From contig NW_020825464.1 of the NCBI RefSeq assembly GCF_003286085.1, forward strand, positions 1-64,000: a stretch of 64,000 nt of DNA, in the 5' to 3' direction. Below are positions 31,910-42,615 of the stretch, piece by piece. The stretch's first letter is position 1. Each line of letters starts with the position of its first letter. A model generated the notes under the pieces. The model ran no database searches. It was not told the origin of the DNA and was given only the letters and a program-made list of their open reading frames with translations. The translations under genes and the position numbers were made by a program. The DNA is from Drosophila persimilis (lineage: Eukaryota > Arthropoda > Insecta > Diptera > Drosophilidae).

Positions 31910-32738
31910 TATGCGAGTGTTAAATCGAACTGGTGGAATGGCTTTACGCGTTCGAAGTATTTATATCTGCTTTGCAAGCCTTGAACTTGAGTGTAGCTAA
32001 AGTCAACATCGCTATGACAGCTGTCCATGCTTCTAGATTAAATATTTGCATACATTTTTACGAATTTCTTAAAGTATTTACCTTTAATGCAATATTTAAA
32101 AGTAATATGTGTACGATTACGTATACCTCTGTTGTTTCTAGAGCAACGTAGCTGCCATTTGTGGCAGAGTGTCAGCGGGAGACTGGGGCACTGACTACCT
32201 TTCCCCCATGGGTCCTGTTCCCAGTAAATCTCTGTGAGCGACACGCGTGCCCCTCCACACACTACCCCCATGCAGAAACCACCACACACAAACATGAAAC
32301 TGAAACTGAAACTGACATGAATTCGAAAAGCGTTTCCGGGCGAACATTAACACATTTATTTCTCGTTGTGGCGGCTCTGGGCTTTCGTTGGTCCCCAGTC
32401 GGCGGCTGAATAATTTTTTAAGTGACTTCTTTTATTTGCATTTAGAAGCGTTTATAAAAAAAGTCAACTGGGATTTGCGGGTGCGTTTATGTGAATACAT
32501 TAACCAATTCGCAGATGCTGTTGGGGTTGTCACAGCGATGAGATAATATATGGGATGCTGTGAATGCTCCGCAAGTTCTCGAGAAACTTTAAAAAATGTT
32601 ATTTTATGTTTGAAATTCGTCTAATACTTCACAATAATGCTTACGGCATTTTCCTTCAAACAAAGCGGCAAAAATTTCAAAATAATTTGTTAAAAAAGCA
32701 AATAAACGATTCGAAAAAGAAACCTATTAAACGCAAAC
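31910..32738. other. divergent intergenic region (unit 4)
   Basis: Matches unit 3. Holds the peptide-gene promoter and the presumed Poc1 promoter and 5' UTR. Confidence 0.5.
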
Positions 32739-33980
32739 ATGCAGGGACTGTTCAGAGATCCGGCCCTCGACCGCCACTTCACTGGCCACTCGGGCAGCAT
32801 CACCCAGCTCCGCTTCAGCCCCGAAGGGTCTCAGATCGCGACGTCATCGTTGGACGGCTCTGTGATATTATGGAACCTGAAACAGGCGTCACGCTGCATT
32901 CGCTTCGGATCGCATTCATCGGCTGTGTATGGAGTGGCGTGGTCGCCAAAGGGCAATCTGGTGGCCTCCGCCGGCCACGACCGCTCTGTGAAGATCTGGG
33001 AGCCCAAGGTGCGCGGCGTATCCGGTGAGTTTGCGGCCCACAGCAAGCCAGTGCGTAGTATCGACGTTGACCCGACCGGCCAGATGATGCTGACAGCCTC
33101 CGACGACAAGTCCGTGAAGATATGGCGCGTGGCCAAACGCCAGTTCCTCTCGTCGTTCAGCCAGCAGACCAACTGGGTGCGTGCCGCCAAATTCAGCCCC
33201 AACGGCAAGATGATTGCCACCGTGAGCGACGACAAATCGCTGCGCATCTACGACGTCAACACTGGAGAGTGCACGCGCACCATCACCGAAGAGCGGGGCG
33301 CCCCACGGCAGGTGGCCTGGCATCCGTGGGGCAACATGGTGGCCGTGGCCCTGGGATGCAACCGGATCAAAATCTTCGATGTTGGCGGCAGCCAGCTGCT
33401 GCAGCTGTATGTGGTTCACTCGGCGCCCGTCAATGATGTGGCTTTCCATCCCAGCGGAAATTTTCTGTTGTCCGGAAGCGATGACTGCACCATACGCGTT
33501 CTGGATCTGCTGGAGGGCAGACCCATCTATACACTGACTGGCCATACGGCGGCCGTAAATGCTGTGGGCTTTTCCCAGGATGGAGAGAAGTTTGCCACTG
33601 GTGGCAACGATCGCCAGCTGTTAGTTTGGCAGTCTAATCTGCACACCTACGATGCCTCCCAGTTCGAGGCCAAGTCTGCCCTGCTCTCCTCCAGCTGCGA
33701 CACCAGTGTAGCCTCCGTTTACCAGCAGAGCAACGCCAGCAGCACAGCCTTGTCGAACGACCACAGCATTCGCATCGATATGCGCGAGTCGCACGCCTAT
33801 AATATTTTGGACGAAAACTTCCAGGTGCTTGACAGTGAACACACAAAGCTACCAGAGACACCAAAAAGTGCCAGCAAATCTTCTTCGGTTGGTCAGCCGA
33901 AAGCGATGCTGTCGCACGCCAAACTGGTGTCCAAGGAGTTGGACTTCAAGCCTCGCAGCACCAGTCCACGCTTTTTTTAG
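32739..33980 (+). CDS. Poc1: Poc1 centriolar WD40 protein, copy 4
   Basis: A 413-residue frame, protein identical to copy 3, with the same silent change relative to copy 2. Seven WD40 repeats and the tail are intact. The start context and the spacing to the divergent peptide gene are preserved. It is the rightmost Poc1 copy in the window and is followed by the DINE-1 and the host flank that also follow copy 2. Confidence 0.9.
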   Translation: MQGLFRDPALDRHFTGHSGSITQLRFSPEGSQIATSSLDGSVILWNLKQASRCIRFGSHSSAVYGVAWSPKGNLVASAGHDRSVKIWEPKVRGVSGEFAAHSKPVRSIDVDPTGQMMLTASDDKSVKIWRVAKRQFLSSFSQQTNWVRAAKFSPNGKMIATVSDDKSLRIYDVNTGECTRTITEERGAPRQVAWHPWGNMVAVALGCNRIKIFDVGGSQLLQLYVVHSAPVNDVAFHPSGNFLLSGSDDCTIRVLDLLEGRPIYTLTGHTAAVNAVGFSQDGEKFATGGNDRQLLVWQSNLHTYDASQFEAKSALLSSSCDTSVASVYQQSNASSTALSNDHSIRIDMRESHAYNILDENFQVLDSEHTKLPETPKSASKSSSVGQPKAMLSHAKLVSKELDFKPRSTSPRFF

Positions 33981-34758
33981 TTCACTATTAACTATTAACA
34001 AATAACTAGAAGAACCTGGCAATAATTAAAAATATCGATTCTCTATCTTAGAAGTTACTTAACTGTTAACAAAGCCTCTCTATCGCTTCCTGTAGCCTAT
34101 CATCACCCAATACTACTGCACGTAAAACTACTTCCCTGTACAATAGATCACAGCAAAGGGAACAGCAGAAGGAAGTGGACTACGACTACAGGAGTCTTTT
34201 CCATTACCCACTTAGATGAAATTGTTTCGTGTGCATTGAACATGATTTATTATGACACATAAACAACAGCTTAACTTCCGGGTAACTTACACACACATAT
34301 GTCTGAGACTGGGACTGGGACTGGGACTGCACATGTATGCGTAAAAAATGAAGAAAAATGGCAAAATGACTGAGATATTGACTAAAAGCCCTGTGGCAGT
34401 AACAACACGACAGCTATGGCAATGGGGCAACCTCAACGGCACTTACCTTTTCCGCATAAACACCCTCAACTCTTGGTCATAATAGTGACCCCCTCTCCTA
34501 CCATTTAGAGCACTACTCCTCCTCCTGGGAAACCCATGCATTTGAAACAGGTTTGTCCTCTGGTTTCCTTCCTCTTTTTATTAGCCAGCAAGTTGTTCCT
34601 TGGACGTAACGCTACCTTTTTTTATGTCATGGAATGGGGCCATCATGTTCACCCGTGCGTCCAGTGGTCATCATTTTTCTTGCCCCCATACCGGGTCCTC
34701 ATTCCTCCCCTGACTATCCATCGAAGCGGTAGTGGTTTCCATGTTAGATTCCTCCTTG
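33981..34758. other. Poc1 3' flank (unit 4)
   Basis: Same as in unit 3, including about three GGGACT units near 34307-34329. Confidence 0.5.
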
Positions 34759-35865
34759 TTATACCCGATACTCAAAATGAGTATTGGGGTATATTAGATT
34801 TGTGGTAAAAGTGGATGTGTGTAACGTCCAGAAGGAATCGTTTCCGACCCTATAAAGTATATATATTCTTGATCAGCATCAATAGCCGAGTCGATTGAGC
34901 CCTGTCTGTCTGTCCGTCCGTCCGTCTGTCCGTCTGTCCGTCCCCTTCAGCGCCTAATGCTCAAAGACTATAAGAGCTAGAGCAACGATGTTTTGGATCC
35001 AGACTTCTGTGATATGTCACTGCTCCAAAAATATTTCAAAACTTTGCCCCGCCCACTTCCGCCCCCACAAAGGGCGAAAATCTGTGGCATCCACAATTTC
35101 GACGATACGAGAAAACTAAAAACGCAGAATCGTAGAAGATGACTATATCTTCTAGAGTGCAAAATCTGAACCAGATCGTATAATTATTATAGCCAGAATC
35201 ACGAAAACAATTTCACTCTTTCTCGCTCTGTCTCACTCTAACACACAGGTTTCATGGTCGGTTTTGCCAATTGCAAAATATGAGTTCAAGGATCTCAGAA
35301 CCTATAAAAGCCAGAGCAACCAAATTTGGTATCCACACTCCTGTGATATCGGACCTTGATCCGTTTCGTGTCCAAATTTCGCCACACCCCCTTCCGCCCC
35401 CGCAAAGGACGAAAATCTGGGGCAACCACAAATCTCAGAGACTATTAAGGCTAGAGTAACCAAATTTGGTGCACACACTCCTTTAAGATGTCACTATAAA
35501 ACGTATATCTCAGAATTTCGCCCCACCCCCATCCGCCCCCACAAAGAACGAAAATCTGTTGCATCCACAATATTGCAGATTTGAGAAAACTAAAAACGCA
35601 GAATCATAGATAATGACCATATCTATTAGATTGCTGAATCTGGATCAGATCAGATCATTTTTATAGCCAAAAGGAACAAATCAATTTGCAGTGGCTACGC
35701 AGCGCCCGACGTCACGCTCAAACTGATTTTCTGTCTCTCTCGCACACACTGTTTGTCGTGTCGCTTAATATTAGCGGCGTCTGCCGGAGGAGAGCCATAC
35801 TGACTTAGTATCGGGTATAACCGTAGAGTTGCGGTGTCCGCAGCAACTCACAACGTTCCCCCTCG
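34759..35865 (+). mobile_element. DINE-1-type element, full length (D12)
   Basis: Occupies the same insertion site as D7. Full termini. It shares with D7 the AACGAAAATCTG variant and the TTTTTGTGTGTCG right flank. Confidence 0.8.
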
Positions 35866-37460
35866 TTTTTTGTGTGTCGATGTGACTGGGAAATGGGAAA
35901 TTTATTGTTTTCGCCAGCGCCTGCTTCAGGTGCAGTGGCCAAGGGGCAGGATCAGGGCCCCCTGACTGGGGGATAGGGTGTCACTTTTGATATTTAAGAT
36001 GCCGCACAATGGCCAATCCGCCAGCCACTTCTCGGTGACCACTCGATGGCAGCTCTAATTTATACGCATCGCCTGCATGTGACACCACCGACAAGTTTGA
36101 GGGCGCATTTGTCGTCCTTCCAAAAAGTTTCCCAGTTTTTTCTATCCATCTATTTGCAATTCCAATGATTTTTATGGTCATGTGGGGGGTCTGGGCTTTC
36201 CAGGCGAAGTAAAAGCAAAAAATGTTGCATTGACAAATCTAATAAACAAATGACAGTCCGACAGTTGGACAACTGTGTGCAATTGATCGGAGTGACTAAA
36301 TTGCATACACATGTTGCGATGATGAGTGGGAATAAAGCCAAATAAATAAAGGCTTTAGTTTGGTGAAAGAAGCTGAGAATGTAAAGTAAAAAACTGCTCG
36401 GAGCTAAGTGATTCCGTGGTAGAAGGTGTCCTGAAAGATGAAGATTGAGTCTCAAGAGGAGTTTTAGTAGATCTCTTAGACCTTGGGCTACCTCTGCCTT
36501 AGGGACCTCTCATAGGCATTCATTCCCTCTTCAATTGATATACATTTCCCATATATTAAGCAAACATTCAGCAAACAAAAGCCCACAACTTCGTTTAAGT
36601 ATTTAAGCGCCCGCTTTTCACTCTGTTTCATACCCACAAGGAAGTGAATTTCCCTTCGCTATTCCAGCCAGCACTTGTTGGCATCATCTTTTTGTGGCCT
36701 TTTATGTTGGGTTGTGGTTGTTGCTTGGTTAATTGCTTGCAGCACAATGTTCAATTGTTTTATGGTTCATATGCATCTCTCTCACCGACACTCACTTTGC
36801 CTAATTGGGTCGCTCATTATCCACAGGGAGCTGGCTGTGTGGGGGTTCACCCTTGCGGAGCATCGTGCAACGTTCTACTTTCTCCCTGACAAGAAAAGAC
36901 AACCATTTGACAGCTCCTTCTATGAGGGACTCTTGTCATCCTCATCTCATACCAAAACGTCGCTTAACTGCTTGAGGTTTTTCGGTTAAATGCACTGACG
37001 TTCCTTCCATTACCCCAGAAGCCATTAGGGCTAAGTGATTTGTTGTTGTTCCTCAGACTGCGCTTAGCACCTTGCAAATTGCCATCTCCAAGATGGGTAT
37101 GGAGCAGAGCAGAATGGTTTCCCTGGGAATGGTTTGGGAGCGCAAACTAATTGTGCGGAAGCGCAGGACATTTTCTTCTGGATGGTAGAACAAGTCCTGC
37201 TCCAGTTTCGTCAGAACATATTTCTCATATTTTTCAATGGGCTCTTCTCTGGCTATCTGGCTATCGCCCCAAGACCGCAGTCAACTGCAGAGCCAAAGTG
37301 TCAAAGTTTATGAAAATTCTATGCATTCCGCATTGTTCTCGGTGCCAAAAGTTTGCACAAAGTAAGCAAACTTTCCCCAGATACAAAGTTTTCATTCGAA
37401 ACTTTACCATTTCTCCCATATGAGTGGTGAGTGGAAGTGTCATAGATAGATGTGGATATT
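35866..37460. other. uninterrupted host flank, with the empty BEL/Pao site
   Basis: 1.6 kb of non-coding DNA equal to 11546-12057 plus 18419-19501, with one CTGAG at 36373-36377 where the BEL/Pao element sits in the other copy. It ends at the first LTR of the copia array. A 104-residue frame at 36675 is not supported as a gene. Confidence 0.7.
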
Positions 37461-37709
37461 TGTTGGAATACGCCTATTCCCACATTCAAATAATAACATT
37501 AAATAATATTATCGATATGTTAGGTATTATTATTATGAGTTAGTCTGGTCACACTTGAAGTGTCGACTCTCTCTCTTCTTTTGTGATCTCAAGTGTGTGG
37601 ACCGGTGTTGCAGCAAAAAGTAATCAAGAAATATATAAATAATCTTTAAAGAAAAACATAACTTGGTACTGTCTTCCGTTTACTAATTGTCATAGCCAGT
37701 CTACCAATA
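37461..37709 (+). repeat. array LTR 1
   Basis: 249 bp, variant GTGTCGACTCT / CTTCTTTTGTG, like the LTRs of the single copy at 19502. It shares that element's left flank. Confidence 0.9.
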
Positions 37710-37842
37710 GGTTATGGGCCCAGTCCACGCCAATTTAAATAAATTAAATTAATAACAAATAGTTGTGAAATTAGTTCCGCGTGCGTTCTTGTGTAGTTTT
37801 TTTTTGTAGTGTGTGTGTGTATAATATATACATACATAGAAA

Positions 37843-40800
37843 ATGGAAAGAAATAAGCAACATATTAAGCCTTTTTGTGGCGAGAAATATTCTATATGGA
37901 AATTTAGAATCAGAGCTTTGTTTGCTGAATTAGAGGTGCTCCAAGTAGTCGATAACATAATGCCTAACGAAGTGGATGATAATTGGAAAAAGGCAGAGCG
38001 ATGTGCGAAGAGCATTTTAATTCAATATTTAGGCGACGCATTTCTAAACTTCGCGGCAGGCGACATTTCGGCACGTGATATTCTGAAGAATTTAGACGCC
38101 ATATATGAGCGTAGAAGCCTTGCGTCGCAATTAGCTGCACGTAAACGTTTAATAACACTCAAACTCTCAAGTGAAATGACACTTTCGAGTCATTTTGTTA
38201 TTTTTGATGAAACAGTGAGTGAGTTGTTAGGGGCGGGCGCTAAAATGGATGAGATGGACAAAGTGGCACATTTGCTGCAGACTCTACCTTCAACCTATAA
38301 TGGTGTCATCACGGCAATCGAAACTTTGTCAGATGAAACTCTATCATTAGCGTTTGTAAAAAATAAATTGTTCGACTACGAGACCAAATTAAGAAATGAA
38401 AGTACTGATACAAGTAGTAAAGTCATGAAGGCAGTTGTAAGAAATAATAACAATTTTAATAATCGTAAAACGTTTGGATCTAGAAACACACGGCAAAAGA
38501 TATTATTTAAGGGAAAAGCTAGAAGTAATATTAAATGCCATCACTGTGGCAAAGAAGGGCACATGAAAAAAGACTGTTGCCAGTTTATAAGGTTAAATCA
38601 AAACAAAGAAAATTATAAACATAATAAACAAGATCAGCTTGCAGCATCGGGCCACGGGTTCGCATTTATGATGCGAAAAATGAAAAAGAGTGATCAAATA
38701 AATAATGAACTCGGTTTTATACTCGATTCTGGTGCAACGGATCATTTGATCAATGATGACTCGCTGTACGCCGATTGCATCGAATTGGAGCAGCCAATTA
38801 AAATCGCTGTGGCAAAAGAAGGCGAGTTTTTATATGCCACTAAGCGTGGAATTGTGCGGCTGCACAATGGACACAATATCACACTGGAGGATGTGCTCTA
38901 CTGCAAGGAGGCAGCAGGAAACCTCATGTCTGTCAAGCGTCTGCAACAGGCAGGGATGTCAATTAAGTTTGACTGTGGTGGTGTCTCCATATCAAAAAAT
39001 GGAGTAATTGTTGTTAAACATACAGGTATGTTGGATATACCTGTAGTCAAATTCCAAGCATACAGTGTAGATGCTAGGAACAAAAATAATTATCGATTAT
39101 GGCATGAGAGGTTGGGGCATATAAGCAATGCAAAATTGCTTGAAATAAAGAATAATAATTTATTTAATGACAGTAATCATCTTGTTAATTTAAAAATATC
39201 AGATGAAGTTTGTGAGTCATGTTTAAATCGGAAACAGGCTAGGTTGCCATTTAAGCAATCTAAAGATAAAAGTTATATAAAACGACCCTTGTTTGTAATA
39301 CATTCAGATGTATGTGGCCCCATTAAACCAGTTACACTAGACGATTAAAATTATTTTGTGATCTTCGTAGATCAATTTACACATTATTGTGTAACCTATT
39401 TGTTAAAATATAAATCAGATGTATTCAATGTATTTAAAGATTTTGTAGCAAAGAGCGAGGCTCATTTTAATTTCAAGATTGTCAATTTGTACATTGACAA
39501 CGGTAGAGAATACTTGTCGAATGAAATGCGTGAGTTCTGCGTTAATAAAGGAATAAGTTATCATTTGACAGTGCCACATACACCTCAGTTGAATGGTGTT
39601 TCGGAGCGAATGATAAGAACCATTACAGAGAAAGCTCGTGCTATGGTAAATGGTGCAAAATTAGACAAAAGTTTTTGGGGTGAAGCTGTGCTAACTGCAA
39701 CATATCTAATTAACAGAATTCCAAGCAAAGTAAATTTGATGAAAAATCATTCAAAGCTATCTTGATAGGGTATGAACAAAATGGACTCAAATTGTGGGAT
39801 GTCATTAAAGGAAAAGTTATTGTTGCAAGAGATGTTGTCGTAGACGAGACTAATATGCTTTATTCTAGAGAAGTAAAATTTGAAACAGATTTCCCGAAAG
39901 AGAGTAAGGAAAGAAGTCAACAAGAATTCCTGAATGAGAGTAAGGAATCTGATCAGCTTAATTTCCCATATGATAGTACGGAATGTGGAATCCTGAATGA
40001 GAGTAAGGAATATGATCAGTTTAATTTCCCGAATGAAAGTACGGAATGTGAAATCCTGAATGAAAGTAAGGAATGCGAAAAGCTGAATTTTCCGAATGAA
40101 AGTAGGAAAAGAAAAACTGATTTCCTGAATGATAGTAAGGAATTATATATCCCGAATGAGAGTAAGGATTGTGAAAAAGCTGATCAGCCAGATAATTGTC
40201 GTGAAGAAAATAAGGATACTAATATAATTAGTAGAAAAAGTGAGAGGTTAAAGTCTAAGCCGAAGGTGTCTTATAAAGAACATGATAAAAGCTTTAACAA
40301 ATTTATATTAAATGCCCATATAATGTTTGATGAAGTTCCAAATTCTTTTGATGAAATAAATTTTAGGAATGATTAATCTGATTGGGAGGAGTCAATAAAT
40401 ACAGAGTTAAATGCCCATGAAATTAATAACACCTGGACAATTATAAAGAAGCCAGAAAACAAAAATATTGTAGACAGTAGATGGGTATTTTCCATTAAAT
40501 ATAATGAACTAGGAGTCCCAATAAAATACAAAGCTAGACTGGTTGCAAGAGGATTTACTCAAAAGTACCAAGTAGACTATGAAGAAACATTTGCTCCCGT
40601 TGCTAGAATTGCCAGTTTTAGGTTCGTACTATCATTGGCAGTCCAGTTTAATTTGAAAGTCCATCAGATGGATGTTAAAACAGCTTTCCTCAATGGTACA
40701 TTAAGTGAGGAGATATATATGCGGCCTCCTCAGGGCGTATTATGCGGTGCTAGGCATGTATGCAAACTGAACAAAGCCATTTATGGGCTCAAACGAGCAG

Positions 40801-41882
40801 CTAGATGCTGGTTTCAAGTATTTGAGCAAGCATTGAAAGAATTCGATTTTGTAAACTCTCCCGTGGATCGTTGCATATATATTCTTGATAGAGGTGACAT
40901 AAAGAAAAACATATATGTATTATTATATGTTGATGATGTAGTAATAGCGACAAGGGATATGGATAGAATGAATAATTTCAAAAATTATTTAAGCGAAAGA
41001 TTTAGAATGCCTGACTTAAATGAGATAAAACATTTTATCGGTATCAGAGTAGAAATGTTTGAAGACAAAATATATTTGAGTCAAGCTGCATAAGTAAAAA
41101 GAATTTTAAATAAATTTAACATGGATAGTTGCAATTCAGTCAGTACTCCATTACTAAATAAACTAAATTATGAGTTACTTAACTCAGATGAAGACTGCAA
41201 TGCTCCATGTCGTAACCTTATTGGCTGTTTAATGTACATAATGCTGTGTACACGACCAGATTTAGCTACCGCTGTAAATATCTTGAGTAGATATAGTAGC
41301 AAGAACAATGCTGAGTTATGGCAATGTTTAAAAAGGGTTATTAGATATTTAAAGGGAACTATTGATATGAAGCTTATATTTAAAAAGAATACATCATTTG
41401 AAAATACATTAGTTGGCTATGTAGACTCCGATTGGGGTAGTAATGAGATTGATAGAAAAAGTACAACGGGTTATTTGTTTAAAATGTTCGATTCCAATTT
41501 AATTTGTTGGAATACAAAAAGACAGAATTCAGTGGCAGCTTCATCAACTGAAGCTGAATATATGACCCTATTTGAAGCTGTAAGAGAAGCTTTATGGCTA
41601 AAGTCTCTTCTAAATAGTATTAATCTAAAACTCGACAGACCCATTAAAATTTATGAAGACAACCAAGGCTGTATTGGCATTGCAAATAATCCCTCATGTC
41701 ATAAAAGAGCAAAGCATATTGATATAAAATATCATTTTTCAAGAGAACAGATAGAAACTAATGAGATTTCTCTTGAGTATATTAACACAGACAACCAACT
41801 TGCTGACATCTTCACGAAGCCACTACCTGCTGGAAGATTTGCGGAACTGCGGAACAAATTAGGACTACTACAAGAAGAATGA
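37843..41882 (+). pseudogene. gag-pol: copia-like gag-pol, array unit A, broken
   Basis: Gag, knuckle, protease (DSGATDHL intact) and pre-integrase read open for 501 residues to TAA at 39346-39348 (AAA to TAA). An approximately 115-bp deletion at 39730, between AAAG repeats, removes the C-terminal part of the integrase region and shifts frame. TAA at 40374-40376 and TAA at 41091-41093 (Tyr codon) break the reverse transcriptase part. The last two stops are shared with unit B. The RNase H part (41121-41882) is open. Confidence 0.9.
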
Positions 41883-42228
41883 TTCCAATTTAATGAAAAC
41901 ATGAACATGAAGCTTTATTAACGAATTTATTACATTAATTCATATTTAATTTTTTTTTTTTTTTTTTTTTTTTGAACCAAAAGAACCAATGAATTGTTAA
42001 AGTAATTTAATTTTATGTTAATCTAATTTTAAAGTGATCTGATCGGGTTTTTCTGGGTTTTCCCCGTATCCTTAGAGCAAATGCTAGATCACATAACACT
42101 TCCCAGAATGCACACCAACCACATTAGAATAACAATTGAATGTTACCTTTTTGATTTAAGGATGAAAACTTTTTTTATATTTTTTATTTTTATGATTTTG
42201 ATAATTAATGTTATTTTTGAGGGGGGCG

Positions 42229-42478
42229 TGTTGGAATACGCCTATTCCCACATTCAAATAATAACATTAAATAATATTATCGATATGTTAGGTATTATTA
42301 TTATGAGTTAGTCTGGTCACACTTGAAGTGTCGATGCTCTCTCTTCTTGTGTGATCTCAAGTGTGTGGACCGGTGTTGCAGCAAAAAAGTAATCAAGAAA
42401 TACATAAATAATCTTTAAAGAAAAACATAACTTGGTACTGTCTTCCGTTTACTAATTGTCATAGCTAGTCTACCAATA
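42229..42478 (+). repeat. array LTR 2
   Basis: 250 bp, variant GTGTCGATGCTCT / CTTCTTGTGTG with an extra A (GCAAAAAAG). It serves as 3' LTR of unit A and 5' LTR of unit B and differs in type from LTR 1. Confidence 0.9.
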
Positions 42479-42615
42479 GGTTATGGGCCCAGTCCACGCC
42501 AATTTAAATAAATTAAATTAATAACAAATAGTTGTGAAATTAGTTCCGCGTGCGTTCTTGTGTAGTGTTTTTTTTTTTGTAGTGTGTGTGTGTATAATAT
42601 ATACATACATAGAAA

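Noticed and set aside
36675..36989. 104-residue plus-strand frame in the host flank (also 18716-19030)
   Set aside because: Cys/His/Phe-rich composition without domain or conserved start; differences between the two copies do not look constrained.
37710..37723. tRNA-like GGTTATGGGCCCAG
   Set aside because: It is the copia primer-binding site, not a tRNA gene; no cloverleaf surrounds it.
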